A stretch of 64,000 bases of DNA from an uncultured Pelagibacteraceae bacterium (GCA_902624045.1 CACNVX010000003.1:1-64000), one strand, 5' to 3'; numbered from the stretch's first letter, positions 14,798-24,854 are shown. The notes: a model not told the origin generated them from the sequence alone. Program-made: numbers and translations.

Positions 14798-15281
14798 GAT
14801 TAAAATATTATATATAATTTTGATTAGTTTTGTAGTTTCAAATTGTTCAATTAAACCAGTTATAAAACATCATGGTGTACCTTTTTTAGAGAAAAAGGAA
14901 AGTTTATTACAAGTAAATAAAACAAATAAAAATGATATTATTGAAATTTTAGGATATCCGTCTACTAAAAGTAATTTTGATAATGATGTTTGGATTTATA
15001 TTGAGAGAAAACAAACTCAATCGAACATAAAGAATCTAGGTAGGATGAAAATCTATAAAAATAATGTTCTTGTACTAGAAATCGATAAATATGGGTTATT
15101 AAAAGAGAAAAAACTTTATAACGTTGATAATATGAATGATCTTAAAACTACAAAAAATATTACAGGTCAAAACTTTAAAAAAAACTCATTTATATATAGT
15201 TTTATGTCTAGTTTGAGACAAAAAGTTAGCGACCCTCTTGGTCAGAGGGCCAAAAAACGTAAAGAAATTAACCAGCGATAA
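14796..15281 (+). CDS. bamE: Outer-membrane assembly lipoprotein BamE
   Basis: A 161-residue lipoprotein of the SmpA/OmlA family, part of the BAM machine that inserts beta-barrel proteins. The signal peptide ends VVSNC (Cys17; Asn at -1), then [30 protein letters not shown] matches the BamE fold ('G.t..eV...lG.P......W.Y'). The C-terminal 50 residues are basic and probably disordered. It is divergent from the bc1 chaperone gene, and its 3' end overlaps hppA by 14 nt. Confidence 0.88.
   Translation: MIKILYIILISFVVSNCSIKPVIKHHGVPFLEKKESLLQVNKTNKNDIIEILGYPSTKSNFDNDVWIYIERKQTQSNIKNLGRMKIYKNNVLVLEIDKYGLLKEKKLYNVDNMNDLKTTKNITGQNFKKNSFIYSFMSSLRQKVSDPLGQRAKKRKEINQR
14807..14812 (-). promoter_or_regulatory. 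Perfect -10 box for the bc1 chaperone gene, inside bamE codons
   Basis: TATAAT on the minus strand (14812-14807) ends 9 bp before the chaperone ATG. It lies within codons 4-6 of bamE. No good -35 is visible at 16-18 bp. No room exists for a 5' leader with a Shine-Dalgarno sequence. Confidence 0.4.
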
Positions 15282-17373
15282 CAGCTAGTAGTAGCAAAGC
15301 TACAATATTTGTAATTTTAATCATTGGATTTACTGCAGGACCAGCTGTATCTTTGTATGGATCACCAACAGTATCACCGGTAACAGCTGCTTTATGTGCT
15401 TCAGAACCTTTTCCACCGTGATTACCATCTTCAATATATTTTTTTGCATTATCCCAGGCACCTCCTCCTGCAGTCATAGATACCGCAACAAAAAGTCCAG
15501 TTATAATTACTCCAAGCAACATTGCACCAACAGAAGCTAGGGCAGCTACTTGACCACCAATTGAAAAAATAACAAAATACAACACCACAGGAGATAATAC
15601 TGGTAATAATGATGGTATTATCATCTCTTTTATTGCCGCAACTGTTAATAAATCAACTAGTTTTGCATAATCTGGTTTTTGCTTTCTTTTCATAATACCT
15701 GGAAATTTTTTAAATTGTCTTCTCACTTCAACAACAACCGCACCACCCGCTCTACCTACAGCTTGCATACCCATAGAACCAAATAAATATGGTAACATTC
15801 CTCCAATAAGCAAACCAACTACAACATATGGATTTGATAAATCAAAAGTTACAACTATACCTTCTAAGGCTGAACCAGCTTCCTTTGAAAAATGCTTAAT
15901 ATCTTCTGTATATGCTGCAAACAGAACAAGAGCGCCCAAGCCAGCTGAACCGATCGCATATCCTTTAGTAACTGCTTTTGTTGTGTTGCCAACAGCGTCT
16001 AAAGCATCTGTAGTTTTTCTAACTTTTTTATCTAAATTTGACATTTCAGCTATACCACCTGCATTATCAGTTACAGGACCGTAAGCGTCTAAAGCAACAA
16101 CCATGCCCGCTAAAGCAAGCATAGTAGTTACAGCTATTGCTATACCAAAAAGGCCAGCGATAAAATTCGTAATAAGAATACCTGCAACAATTATTAGTGC
16201 GGGAATCGCAGTCGCTTCCATAGAAACAGCCAACCCTTGAATAACATTTGTACCATGGCCTGTTGTAGATGATAAAGCAACGGATTTAACTGGTCTATAA
16301 TTTGTTCCAGTATAATATTCCGTAATCCAGATTAATAATCCAGTAATAACAAGTCCTATTACTCCACAATAATATAAATCCATTCCATTAAATGTTTTGT
16401 TATTTACTGTATATTCATTTGTTAAACCAATGACATGATCTGTAACAGGCCATAAAATTGCTAATGAAGCTATAGCAGAAACAATAAACCCTTTGTATAA
16501 TGCATTCATTACATTGTTGTTTTTTCCTAGTTTAACAAAAAATGTTCCAATTATGGATGTTAACAAACACGCTGCACCTATAGATAGAGGATAAATCATC
16601 ATATTCAAATCACCAACAAAAAAAATAGATGACAAAACCATTGTTGCAACAATTGTTACTGCATAAGTTTCAAATAAATCAGCAGCCATACCAGCACAGT
16701 CTCCAACATTATCACCGACGTTATCTGCAATCACAGCAGGGTTTCTAGGATCATCCTCTGGAATTCCAGCCTCAACTTTTCCAACTAAGTCAGCACCTAC
16801 ATCAGCACCTTTAGTAAAAATTCCACCGCCTAATCTTGCAAAAATAGAAATTAACGATGCACCAAAACCTAATGCAACTAATGCATTTACAATTTCTCTT
16901 TCATCGATATTGAATTTGAGCAATATATAATAATAAACAGCTATGGACAATAATGCTAAACCAGCAACCAACATTCCAGTAACAGCACCAGATTTAAATG
17001 CTACTGAAAGGCCTTGAGCTAGACCTTTTCTAGATGCCTCTGCAGTTCTAACGTTTGCTTCCACGGAAACTAACATTCCAACATATCCAGCAATACCTGA
17101 TAAAGCAGCACCAATTAAATAACCAAGACCTACTAGAGGACTAAATGCAATACTTACAATTACCAAAACCACAGCACCAACAATAGCAATAGTTTTATAT
17201 TGTCTTGCTAAATATGCCTTCGCACCAATCTGAATTGCTGATGCAATATCTTGCATTTTTGCATTTCCTGCACTTGAATTAAGAATATTTTTTCCAGTTA
17301 AAAATCCATAAACGATAGATAATAAACCAGCTCCAATTGTATATAATAGTATTGTTTCGACTGTTTCGATCAT
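15268..17373 (-). CDS. hppA: Membrane proton-translocating pyrophosphatase (K+-independent)
   Basis: A 701-residue pump with about 16 helices that couples pyrophosphate hydrolysis to ion export. [13 protein letters not shown] (191-203), then the acidic [19 protein letters not shown] cluster and C-terminal [15 protein letters not shown] bind Mg-PPi. GNTTKA (462-467) has Lys466, which marks the K+-independent proton-pumping class. I place the start at the ATG 17373 (IETVET), preceded by AAGG, rather than an upstream TTG at 17421. Such pumps let oligotrophs recover energy from biosynthetic PPi. Confidence 0.95.
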   Translation of the reverse strand: MIETVETILLYTIGAGLLSIVYGFLTGKNILNSSAGNAKMQDIASAIQIGAKAYLARQYKTIAIVGAVVLVIVSIAFSPLVGLGYLIGAALSGIAGYVGMLVSVEANVRTAEASRKGLAQGLSVAFKSGAVTGMLVAGLALLSIAVYYYILLKFNIDEREIVNALVALGFGASLISIFARLGGGIFTKGADVGADLVGKVEAGIPEDDPRNPAVIADNVGDNVGDCAGMAADLFETYAVTIVATMVLSSIFFVGDLNMMIYPLSIGAACLLTSIIGTFFVKLGKNNNVMNALYKGFIVSAIASLAILWPVTDHVIGLTNEYTVNNKTFNGMDLYYCGVIGLVITGLLIWITEYYTGTNYRPVKSVALSSTTGHGTNVIQGLAVSMEATAIPALIIVAGILITNFIAGLFGIAIAVTTMLALAGMVVALDAYGPVTDNAGGIAEMSNLDKKVRKTTDALDAVGNTTKAVTKGYAIGSAGLGALVLFAAYTEDIKHFSKEAGSALEGIVVTFDLSNPYVVVGLLIGGMLPYLFGSMGMQAVGRAGGAVVVEVRRQFKKFPGIMKRKQKPDYAKLVDLLTVAAIKEMIIPSLLPVLSPVVLYFVIFSIGGQVAALASVGAMLLGVIITGLFVAVSMTAGGGAWDNAKKYIEDGNHGGKGSEAHKAAVTGDTVGDPYKDTAGPAVNPMIKITNIVALLLLAVIAG

Positions 17374-17412
17374 ATTAACCTTAAGTTGTTGGTTGTTAAA
17401 TTTTAAGCCCGC

Positions 17413-17440
17413 ACAATACAAAAAAAGATAAAAAAGACAA
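17413..17440 (-). promoter_or_regulatory. Candidate promoter for hppA
   Basis: On the minus strand TTGTCT (17440-17435) and TATTGT (17418-17413) are 16 bp apart, about 40 bp before the hppA ATG. The leader contains AAGG at Shine-Dalgarno distance. Confidence 0.4.
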
Positions 17441-17450
17441 CGATTAACTT

Positions 17451-18410
17451 CTAAAACCGATGAATATAACCTTTAGATTTAGCTTGGATTTGCTGGCCTT
17501 TTTCATTCAATATCAAAGATCTATCTTTACCAGATACAATTTTACCAATTTTAGTTATTTTAATTCCGGTTGTTTTAGATACGTTTTGAATGATTCTAGC
17601 TTTATTTGTATCTGCAGTAAATAACACCTGATAATCATCTCCATTAGAAATTAGATTAAGTTTATTTAGTCTTTGTTTTTTAATAAAATTACTTAATTTA
17701 TTGGAAACAGGTATTTTATTTTCAAATAGGTGAAATGATAAGCTTTGTCTATTAATCATTTTTGCTAAATCATCAATTAATCCATCTGAAATATCGATAG
17801 AGCTATTAGCAAATTTTAATAAATGTTTTGTTAAATTTAAAGGTAAGTCGGGTTTGTAATATTTGTCTACAAAGAATGATTTATCTTTATTATTAAGTTT
17901 AGCTTTATTAGTTAATGCTTTAAGTCCTAAATAACTATCTCCCAAATTTCCAGTAACATAAATATCATCATTTAATTTAGCTTTATTACGATAAATTATT
18001 TTATTCGAATATCCTAATGAAGTTATTGTAAAACTAAGTTTGTTTGAAAAAGTTGTATCTCCACCGCACAAATCTATATTAAATTTATTTTGTTCTGATT
18101 TAAGTGATTTTGATATTTTATATAAATTATTTTTTGTAAACGTTTTTTTATTACCAGAACCAGAAATAAAATAAAACTTTGGTGTCACACCTTTACAAAT
18201 TAAATCAGAAATTGATGACCTTAATATTTTTTTTATTACTAAATCAGGTGATTTAAAATCATAAAAATGTGTACCAATATTGTATGTATCAACAGATATA
18301 ATGATACCTCTTTTTTTATCAAAAAAAACATCATCATTTAGATTTAGAGCAGATTTATTTTTTTTAGCTATTTTAAAAAAATAATTATTTATTAGATCAA
18401 ATTCATGCAT
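17451..18410 (-). CDS. thiL: Thiamine-monophosphate kinase
   Basis: A 319-residue kinase making thiamine diphosphate from the monophosphate. Family motifs: LNDDVFF near 24 (usually GDDaa), [11 protein letters not shown], the GGDTT metal loop near 116, [25 protein letters not shown] and NGDDYQVLF. The fold is that of PurM/SelD. It ends a leftward riboflavin/nusB cluster, a common alphaproteobacterial partner set, and overlaps nusB by 8 nt. Confidence 0.92.
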   Translation of the reverse strand: MHEFDLINNYFFKIAKKNKSALNLNDDVFFDKKRGIIISVDTYNIGTHFYDFKSPDLVIKKILRSSISDLICKGVTPKFYFISGSGNKKTFTKNNLYKISKSLKSEQNKFNIDLCGGDTTFSNKLSFTITSLGYSNKIIYRNKAKLNDDIYVTGNLGDSYLGLKALTNKAKLNNKDKSFFVDKYYKPDLPLNLTKHLLKFANSSIDISDGLIDDLAKMINRQSLSFHLFENKIPVSNKLSNFIKKQRLNKLNLISNGDDYQVLFTADTNKARIIQNVSKTTGIKITKIGKIVSGKDRSLILNEKGQQIQAKSKGYIHRF

Positions 18411-18807
18411 TTTTAGATCTTAATTTTTTTCCAACATTATCTAATAAAGCATTAAGATACTTTGTTTGTGAATTCTCAAGAAAAAAATTAGATGAATTCA
18501 AATACTCTTTTATAATTATATTAATAGACAAATTTGGTTTATACATGAATTCATAAGTTGCTGCTTTTAAAATTATTTGAAAGACTTTATCTAATTTATC
18601 AAATACAAATTCATCACTTAATTTACTATTTAATTCATCTAAAATAAGATCGTTTCTTTCTATTGTTCCTAGAACAATATCCTTAATAAATTTTTTAAAT
18701 CTGTGTTTTGGAAAATCTAAATCATCATCTTCATTATAAAATTTCCCATATAATTTCTGAATAATTATAACTCTAGGGTTATTTTTTGGATTATAGTGAG
18801 TTCTCAT
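18403..18807 (-). CDS. nusB: Transcription antitermination factor NusB
   Basis: A 134-residue helical RNA-binding protein of the rRNA antitermination complex. FIKDIVLGTIERNDLILDELNSKL and ATYEFMYKPNLSINIIIKEYLNSSNFFLENSQTKYLNALLDNVGKKL match the NusB C-terminal half (E..Y...pi..vin E.v.la..f). The usual N-terminal 'R..A.qaLY' region is much altered (RVIIIQKLYGKFY), so the N-terminus is divergent. Overlaps ribH by 4 nt and thiL by 8 nt. Confidence 0.85.
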   Translation of the reverse strand: MRTHYNPKNNPRVIIIQKLYGKFYNEDDDLDFPKHRFKKFIKDIVLGTIERNDLILDELNSKLSDEFVFDKLDKVFQIILKAATYEFMYKPNLSINIIIKEYLNSSNFFLENSQTKYLNALLDNVGKKLRSKNA

Positions 18808-19196
18808 TTTTGAGACAAAACTGAAATCACAGCTTCTGCAGCTTCAGCACCCTTTTTTCGTCTTACTCTTGCTTGAGCCATATTAAGACAAGTAATTATT
18901 CCATTTCCAATTGGTTTTTTGCTATCTATAGATAATTTCATTATGGCATTTGTTGATGCTTGGGAAATAAAATCGAAATGAGGTGTTTTACCTTTAACTA
19001 TACATCCTAAAGCTAAAAAACCATCAAATTTTTTTAAATTTTTTGAGATTGTAACTGGAATTTCAAAAGCACCAGGTACCTTAATAATTTTTATTATGTT
19101 TTTTTTTGGAATTATTTTTAAAGCACTTTTTATTAAGCCTTCAGCAATATCCTTATAATAATCTGCTACAACAATTAAATATTTTTTTTTCATCAA
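18804..19196 (-). CDS. ribH: 6,7-dimethyl-8-ribityllumazine synthase
   Basis: A 130-residue enzyme joining the ribityl pyrimidine with DHBP. VVADYYKDIAEGLIKSALK, KVPGAFEIPVTISK (30s-60s), LGCIVKGKTPHFDFIS with the catalytic His, and PIGNGIITCLNMAQARVR are the lumazine-synthase motifs. Slightly short at the N-terminus, as in icosahedral or pentameric short forms. It overlaps ribB and nusB by 4 nt each. Confidence 0.94.
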   Translation of the reverse strand: MMKKKYLIVVADYYKDIAEGLIKSALKIIPKKNIIKIIKVPGAFEIPVTISKNLKKFDGFLALGCIVKGKTPHFDFISQASTNAIMKLSIDSKKPIGNGIITCLNMAQARVRRKKGAEAAEAVISVLSQK

Positions 19197-20293
19197 ATTA
19201 ATTCTTGTTTTGTAATTTTTATACCATAACCATCAAGACCAATAACTTTTTTTGGTGATTTAGTGATTAATATCATATTTTTAATTTTTAAGTCTTTAAT
19301 AATTTGAGCTCCAATACCATAATTTTTTATTAACTTGTCGTTTCCCTTTTTATAAAAATCTTTATTTTTATAATCTTTTAAAGTCTGAGTTACTGACTTT
19401 AAATTTGAGTCTTTGATAAATACCAAAACACAATTTTGATATTTTTTAAAATAATTTAAGGTCTTGTTGAATGAATTTGGTAGTGATTGATTTATTAGAT
19501 AGTTTTGGACAACATTAGACGAAATTACTCTCACTCTTGGAGTAATACCTTTTTTTATTTTGCCTTTTATTAATGCAAAATGTTCTGAACCATCTAAAAG
19601 ATTCTCATAAATTCTAATGCTATATTTTTGATTTTTTACATCAATCATGCTTTGCTTTTTTAGTTTAATAAGTTTTTCTTTTTTTAGTCTATATGCGATC
19701 AGATCTTCTATTTTTCCAATTTTTAATTTATGTTTTTTTGCAAAATTGAATAAATCTTGACCTTTAGCCATTGTTCCGTCTTCATTCATAATTTCACAAA
19801 TTACAGCAGAGTTATTTTTTTTTGCTAATTTAGATATATCAACTGAAGCTTCGGTATGACCTGCTCTAACAAGAACTCCACCATCTTTAGCAATAATTGG
19901 AAACACGTGACCAGGTGAAACAATTTCATTTTTATTTACATTTTTTTTTGATGCAATTTTAATTGTTTTCGCTCTATCTTTAGCAGATATACCTGTTGTA
20001 ATTCCTTTTTTTGCTTCAATAGAAATTGTGAAAGCCGTCTTGTTTCTTGATTGATTTACTGGCGACATTAAAGATAAATTTAATTTTTTTGCTTGAAGTA
20101 AATCAAGTGCTAAACAAATTAAACCTCGCCCGTATTTTGCCATGAAGTTAATATTCTTTGCATTTGAGTCTGATGTTGAAATAACTAAATCTCCCTCATT
20201 TTCTCTTTTTTCATCATCTACTAAAATAAACATACCGCCTTTTTTAGCTACGCTTATAATTGACTCTATTGACGAAAAATTATTTTTTTCCAT
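19193..20293 (-). CDS. ribB: 3,4-dihydroxy-2-butanone-4-phosphate synthase with degenerate GTP cyclohydrolase II-like domain
   Basis: A 366-residue RibBA-shaped protein. The N-terminal DHBP synthase half (1-205) is intact: LVDDEKRENEGDLVIS (25-40), YGRGLICLAL, RAGHTEASVDI and EIMNEDGTMAK. The C-terminal half keeps the RibA outline (EHFALIKG, NYGIGAQIIKDLKIKNMILIT, KVIGLDGYG). The three zinc cysteines (GDxxxSxRCDC region) and the R-Q-E-G-R-G loop are gone, replaced by SSNVVQNYLINQSLP and IKDSNLKS. This is what RibBX proteins show, so cyclohydrolase activity is unlikely here. It overlaps ribE by 14 nt. Confidence 0.9.
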   Translation of the reverse strand: MEKNNFSSIESIISVAKKGGMFILVDDEKRENEGDLVISTSDSNAKNINFMAKYGRGLICLALDLLQAKKLNLSLMSPVNQSRNKTAFTISIEAKKGITTGISAKDRAKTIKIASKKNVNKNEIVSPGHVFPIIAKDGGVLVRAGHTEASVDISKLAKKNNSAVICEIMNEDGTMAKGQDLFNFAKKHKLKIGKIEDLIAYRLKKEKLIKLKKQSMIDVKNQKYSIRIYENLLDGSEHFALIKGKIKKGITPRVRVISSNVVQNYLINQSLPNSFNKTLNYFKKYQNCVLVFIKDSNLKSVTQTLKDYKNKDFYKKGNDKLIKNYGIGAQIIKDLKIKNMILITKSPKKVIGLDGYGIKITKQELI

Positions 20294-20873
20294 TAAAATA
20301 GTTCCTAACGTATTTAGACAAGATATCTATCTCTATGTTTACTAAACTAGATTTTTTTAAAGTTGATAAATTCGTTTCTTTGTAGGTGTGAGGGATAATC
20401 CAAATTTGGAAACCTTTTTTAGTTACTTTTGAAATTGTTAGAGAAATACCATTTACACAAATTGATGCTTTTTCTATTAAGTGTTTTCTTTCTTTTTTAG
20501 TTAATTCAAAGTCAAAAAGAAATGATTTATCTATTTTTTTAATACTTAAAACTTTACCAACAGTATCAACATGTCCTTGACAAATATGTCCTGAAATTTT
20601 TGTACCATATTTTAAAGGTAATTCTAAATTTATTTTATCTTTTAATTTTAAAAATTTAAATTTTGAACGAATTATCGTTTCTTTCGAGAGGTAAAATTCC
20701 ATAATTTTAGATTTATATGAAATTAAAGTTAGACAAACACCATCACAAGCAACAGACAAACCTATGTCTTTATTTGATACTTTAATGTTACTTTTTACAA
20801 AAATATTAAGACCTTTAGGTCTTTTAATAATTTTAGTTATTATACCTTGATTATAAATTATTCCATTAAACAT
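20280..20873 (-). CDS. ribE: Riboflavin synthase, alpha chain
   Basis: A 197-residue trimeric enzyme dismutating two lumazines into riboflavin. Two internal lumazine-binding repeats: MFNGIIYNQGIITKI with SVACDGVCLTLI, and the second with GHICQGHVDTVGKV and ASICVNGISLTIS. The first residues normally read MFTGI; here MFNGI. The conserved PHTYKETNL near 165 is present (usually PHTL..T). It lies between ribD (5 bp away) and ribB. Confidence 0.93.
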   Translation of the reverse strand: MFNGIIYNQGIITKIIKRPKGLNIFVKSNIKVSNKDIGLSVACDGVCLTLISYKSKIMEFYLSKETIIRSKFKFLKLKDKINLELPLKYGTKISGHICQGHVDTVGKVLSIKKIDKSFLFDFELTKKERKHLIEKASICVNGISLTISKVTKKGFQIWIIPHTYKETNLSTLKKSSLVNIEIDILSKYVRNYFNGKK

Positions 20874-20878
20874 AATTT

Positions 20879-21982
20879 CTATCTATATAGTGTTATTCTG
20901 TCTTTTCGCAAATTCAGATTTAAATTAATCTTTGTTTTATACTTTTGATTTAAAGTTTTCATACCAGTAAATTTTATATATTCTAAGCTTTTAGAAAGAT
21001 TTTTAGGGCTTTTAAATAAATAAAATTTATTAAAAATTTTGTTTTTAACCAGTGAATTTGTTAGATCATTTCCACCCTCTATTAATAAATTCCTACAGCC
21101 AAAATTATATAATTTTTTTAAAATTTCTCTCATATCAAATCTATTATCTCTATCAATTTTAGATTTAATAAGAATAATCCCTTTTCTTTTAAATTTAGAA
21201 ATTTTTGATTTATCAGCTTTGTTATAAAATATTAAAGTATTTCCATTATTAGAGGTTTTTATTATATAGCTGTTCGTTTTACTGTTTAAATTATTATCTA
21301 AAATAATTCTTTTAGGAGAAAAATTTTTCATACTTTTTAAACGACAACTTAATTTAGGATTATCTTTGTTTAGTGTTTTGTATGTAATCATCAAACTATC
21401 GTTTTGATATCTCAAAAGATGCGTAAATTGATCTGAGTAAATATTTGTAATTTTTTTTTGATACTTACTGTAAATAATATTGTATTTTGAAATAGCTATT
21501 TTGCCTGTAACATAAGGTAATTTTTTTTTTCTATTAAAAAAATAAGGATAATAAAAGTTTTCAATTTTATTTTTTAATAAACCTTTTTTTACAATTATTT
21601 TTTTTGAATTTAAAATTTTAAAACTTTTATTTCTTACTCTTTTGTCTATGTCTGTAACAGAATATATGACCTCAGCAATTTTAGATTTAATTATGAAGTC
21701 AGTACATGGTGGTGTTAATCCATGGTGACAACATGGTTCTAAGGTAACATACATTTTTGAGCCCTTTAAATCTTCGAAACTATTCTTGATTGCATTAGAT
21801 TCAGCATGAGGTCTTCCATTAAATGAGGTTTGACCTATAGAAATAATTTTGTCATTTTTAACAATTACACACCCTACTGAGGGATTTGACCCAGTGAGAC
21901 CGTGACGAGATCTAGCTAGATCAAGGGCAATCTCCATGTAAAATTTATCTTTTAATGTAAAATTATCTTTTTTTGTAGACAT
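20879..21982 (-). CDS. ribD: Bifunctional pyrimidine deaminase/reductase RibD
   Basis: A 367-residue riboflavin-pathway enzyme. The deaminase domain (10-145) is complete: HAESNAI (His59, Glu61), [13 protein letters not shown] with Cys84 and Cys93 as zinc ligands. The reductase domain (about 155-367) is diverged, with [31 protein letters not shown] and [13 protein letters not shown] still aligning with NADPH-binding segments. The usual 'W-I-T' loop is not recognisable. It overlaps nrdR by 20 nt. Confidence 0.92.
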   Translation of the reverse strand: MSTKKDNFTLKDKFYMEIALDLARSRHGLTGSNPSVGCVIVKNDKIISIGQTSFNGRPHAESNAIKNSFEDLKGSKMYVTLEPCCHHGLTPPCTDFIIKSKIAEVIYSVTDIDKRVRNKSFKILNSKKIIVKKGLLKNKIENFYYPYFFNRKKKLPYVTGKIAISKYNIIYSKYQKKITNIYSDQFTHLLRYQNDSLMITYKTLNKDNPKLSCRLKSMKNFSPKRIILDNNLNSKTNSYIIKTSNNGNTLIFYNKADKSKISKFKRKGIILIKSKIDRDNRFDMREILKKLYNFGCRNLLIEGGNDLTNSLVKNKIFNKFYLFKSPKNLSKSLEYIKFTGMKTLNQKYKTKINLNLNLRKDRITLYR

Positions 21983-22421
21983 CTAGCTTGTCCACGAATT
22001 GTACAAAGTCTTTTTCTTCTCTAAAATTTCTATATACAGATGCAAATCTGACATATCCAACTGGATCTAAATCTTTTAGACCCTCCATAACCATTGTTCC
22101 AATTGTATTAGTAGCTATTTCACTTTGACCGAGTTCTTCTAGAGATCTTGAAATTTGACTTATAAATTTTTCTATTGTCTCAGTGTCTATGGGTCTTTTT
22201 TTTAAAGCAATGTAAATTGATTTGGATAGTTTATCCCTATCAAATGTTGATTTCCTCCCATTTTTTTTTACTACCATTAATTCTCTAAATTGAACTCTTT
22301 CAAAAGTTGTAAAACGAGCTCCACAAACACAAAGTCTTCGTCTTCTTATAGCTGTACCATCTTCTGTTGGTCTAGAGTCGACTACTGAGGTCTCCCCTTT
22401 TTTACATATTGAGCAAATCAT
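21963..22421 (-). CDS. nrdR: Transcriptional repressor NrdR
   Basis: A 152-residue nucleotide-sensing repressor of ribonucleotide reductase genes: zinc ribbon (1-45) plus ATP-cone (about 49-139). CSICKKG has the first cysteine pair (C3, C6), but the second pair reads RLCVCGARF (C31, C33), a C-x-C where homologues have C-x-x-[21 protein letters not shown] is the ATP-cone start, and [13 protein letters not shown] is conserved. Usual alphaproteobacterial neighbour of glyA and ribD. Confidence 0.94.
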   Translation of the reverse strand: MICSICKKGETSVVDSRPTEDGTAIRRRRLCVCGARFTTFERVQFRELMVVKKNGRKSTFDRDKLSKSIYIALKKRPIDTETIEKFISQISRSLEELGQSEIATNTIGTMVMEGLKDLDPVGYVRFASVYRNFREEKDFVQFVDKLDVYKKR

Positions 22422-22424
22422 TTA

Positions 22425-23732
22425 CTAAAGGTTCTTATATATCGGAAATGACGAAGTTAAAGAAATAACTTCATTTTTTACTTCTTCTTCTATTTTGCTA
22501 TTATCAGAGGGATTTTCAGACAATCCTTTTAAGGTTTTTGTAATTAATTCTCCAACAGTTTTAAATTCACTTAATCCAAAGCCTCGTGTTGTAGCTGCTT
22601 GTGTACCTAATCTAATACCTGATGTAATCATGGGTTTTTCTGTATCAAAAGGAATACCATTTTTATTACAGGTGATATTTGCTCTAGATAAACTTTCAGC
22701 TGCAAGATTGCCTTTTACATTATAAGGTCTTAAATCTACCAACATCAAATGAGTATCTGTTCCATCCGAATAGATTTTAAATCCATTATTTTTTAAAGTT
22801 TCTGCAAGCATCTTAGCGTTTGCTAAAACAGATTTAATATAATCTTGAAATTCTGGCTGTAATGCTTCCAAAAATCCAGCAGCCTTAGCAGCAATAATAT
22901 GCATCAAGGGTCCACCCTGATAACCAGGAAAGACTGCTGTATTAAATTTTTTAGCAAGATCTTCGTGATTAGTTAAAATTATGCCACCTCTTGCACTTCT
23001 AAATACTTTATGTGTAGTTGATGTAACAACATGTGCATAATCACAAGGATTAGGGTAACCTTTACCTGCAACTAAACCCGAGAAGTGTGCCATATCAACC
23101 ATTAAATATGCGCCAACTTTATCTGCTATCTCTCTAAATCTTTTAAAATCAATTACTCTAGAATAAGCACTTCCACCAGCAATTATTAGTTTAGGTTTAT
23201 GCTCTAAAGCAAGTTTTTCAACATTATCATAATCAATTAGCTCTGATTCTTTATCAACATCGTACCCTATTGCGTTAAACCATTTACCAGACATTGAAAT
23301 TTTTAATCCATGGGTTATATGACCCCCTGAATTTAAACTCATTCCCATAAAAGTATCACCTGGGCTTAACAAAGCTAAAAATACTGCGCCATTTGCTTGA
23401 GCACCTGAGTGTGGTTGCGCATTTGCAAATTTACAATTAAATAACTTTTTTAATCTTTCAATAGCAAGATTTTCAGCAACATCAACATGCTCACAACCAT
23501 TGTAATATCTTTTACCAGGATAACCTTCAGCGTACTTATTAGTTAAAACTGAACCTTGTGCTTCTAATACTGCTTGAGAAACTATATTTTCAGAAGCGAT
23601 TAGTTCTATATGCTGTTGTTGTCTAATTAATTCTTCTTTTATAGCTTTATAAAGCTCTGGATCTTTTACCGATAAACTATCTTCAAAGAAACTTTTATAA
23701 CTATCGTTTAAATAATTTTTTTCACTAGACAT
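22425..23732 (-). CDS. glyA: Serine hydroxymethyltransferase
   Basis: A 435-residue PLP enzyme interconverting serine and glycine with tetrahydrofolate. [12 protein letters not shown] near 41, [15 protein letters not shown] near 67, [13 protein letters not shown] near 212 and the PLP lysine Lys242 in [13 protein letters not shown] are clear. The segment after the lysine usually reads 'LRGPRGG', a mild difference. Methylene-THF from sarcosine oxidase would feed this reaction. It is 3 nt from nrdR and 2 nt from rpiB. Confidence 0.97.
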   Translation of the reverse strand: MSSEKNYLNDSYKSFFEDSLSVKDPELYKAIKEELIRQQQHIELIASENIVSQAVLEAQGSVLTNKYAEGYPGKRYYNGCEHVDVAENLAIERLKKLFNCKFANAQPHSGAQANGAVFLALLSPGDTFMGMSLNSGGHITHGLKISMSGKWFNAIGYDVDKESELIDYDNVEKLALEHKPKLIIAGGSAYSRVIDFKRFREIADKVGAYLMVDMAHFSGLVAGKGYPNPCDYAHVVTSTTHKVFRSARGGIILTNHEDLAKKFNTAVFPGYQGGPLMHIIAAKAAGFLEALQPEFQDYIKSVLANAKMLAETLKNNGFKIYSDGTDTHLMLVDLRPYNVKGNLAAESLSRANITCNKNGIPFDTEKPMITSGIRLGTQAATTRGFGLSEFKTVGELITKTLKGLSENPSDNSKIEEEVKNEVISLTSSFPIYKNL

Positions 23733-23734
23733 AA

Positions 23735-24160
23735 TTATATTTTCTTTATTCTTTTTGAATGTCTCCCACCATCAAATTTAGTATTTAAAAAAACACCTAC
23801 AAACTTTAAAGCATTTTTTTTAGATATCAATCTTGATCCTAATGTAATGATGTTTGCATCATTATGCAATCTGGATAATTTTGTTGATTTTAGATTAAAA
23901 CATTGTGCTGCACGAATATTTTTATGCTTATTTGCCGCAATATTCATACCTGTCCCAGATCCACATACTAAAATACCAATATTGCTTTTATTGACTTTAA
24001 CCTTTCTTGCTACTTTATGTGCATAGTCTGGATAATCAACTTTACTGTCATTCATTGGACCAAGATCCATAAATTTAATTTTTTTATTTGTTAAATAATT
24101 TTTGATTGTTTCTTTTAATTTAAATCCAGCGTGATCAGATGAAATAAAGATAGTTTTCAA
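23735..24160 (-). CDS. rpiB: Ribose-5-phosphate isomerase B
   Basis: A 141-residue enzyme interconverting ribose-5-P and ribulose-5-[14 protein letters not shown] with Asp9/His10, [21 protein letters not shown] with the catalytic Cys, and [16 protein letters not shown] are RpiB/LacAB motifs. The product ribulose-5-P is the substrate of RibB in the same gene run. The rpiB-glyA-nrdR order is common in alphaproteobacteria. Confidence 0.95.
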   Translation of the reverse strand: MKTIFISSDHAGFKLKETIKNYLTNKKIKFMDLGPMNDSKVDYPDYAHKVARKVKVNKSNIGILVCGSGTGMNIAANKHKNIRAAQCFNLKSTKLSRLHNDANIITLGSRLISKKNALKFVGVFLNTKFDGGRHSKRIKKI

Positions 24161-24161
24161 A

Positions 24162-24800
24162 TTAATTAAATTTATAATCTAAAACACAAGCAACTAAATG
24201 TATTCTATTTTCTTCCCCACCATTAAATGCATTGTGATATTTAGTATTATTAGTAACCCATACTGAACCATCAGCAGGCATATGCTTTGCAACATTATCT
24301 ATAACCATTATGCAACCTGGATTTGTGATAATGGGTATATGTAATCTTGGTTCCGGATCTCTATGCCAACTCAATGTTGATCTTGGTTCTTTTAATAAAA
24401 TTCTCATACGACCCAGTTTATACTTTGATGACAATACATCGTATACTTCCTTAAAGTATGTATTTTCATAATCCTTTACGAATTCAGAATACGCTGACTC
24501 ATCTAATGTTTCATCTCTAACAACTTCTTTTCCTGATTTATCAGGTTTTGTCCAATATACACCTCTTGCCTTGTTACCTTTAATAGAATCTGGATCTCCA
24601 GGTATTTGAGTTAGTGATATTGCTCCAAAGTGTGTTACACCTGCGTCATCAAATTTTTTAATTTTAACTATTTGATGATATGCTTCTTGTAACTTTTGAA
24701 TATCAAATTTAATTTCTTGTTTTTGAAAATCACTGAAGTCAAGGACTCTCTCTTCTTTCTTAATATTTAAATCTATTACTTTTGAAATTTCGTTAATCAT
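24162..24800 (-). CDS. Aspartyl/asparaginyl beta-hydroxylase-like Fe(II)/2-oxoglutarate dioxygenase
   Basis: A 212-residue cupin-fold oxygenase. SWHRDPEPRLHIPI carries the H-x-D iron ligands (His146, Asp148), YHNAFNGG gives the distal ligand (His189), and NRIHLVACVLDY has the 2-oxoglutarate-binding arginine (Arg199); this arrangement fits the Asp_Arg_Hydrox family. A long N-terminal part (1-125) has no obvious domain. The substrate is unknown: a protein side chain, amino acid or lipid headgroup is possible. It is first in the leftward run, 1 bp before rpiB, with a candidate promoter and an AAGGA Shine-Dalgarno. Confidence 0.75.
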   Translation of the reverse strand: MINEISKVIDLNIKKEERVLDFSDFQKQEIKFDIQKLQEAYHQIVKIKKFDDAGVTHFGAISLTQIPGDPDSIKGNKARGVYWTKPDKSGKEVVRDETLDESAYSEFVKDYENTYFKEVYDVLSSKYKLGRMRILLKEPRSTLSWHRDPEPRLHIPIITNPGCIMVIDNVAKHMPADGSVWVTNNTKYHNAFNGGEENRIHLVACVLDYKFN

Positions 24801-24825
24801 CTTGATTGCTTTCTATCCTTTTTTT

Positions 24826-24854
24826 TAAATATGTGTATATTACATTTGTCGCAA
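24826..24854 (-). promoter_or_regulatory. Candidate promoter for the dioxygenase-rpiB-glyA run
   Basis: On the minus strand TTGCGA (24854-24849) and TATTTA (24831-24826) are 17 bp apart. A leader of about 20 nt with AAGGA follows, unlike the leaderless-type starts elsewhere in the window. Confidence 0.45.

Noticed and set aside
17374..17421. Longer HppA N-terminus from TTG 17421
   Set aside because: The ATG at 17373 has AAGG at the right distance and the extension overlaps the candidate promoter.
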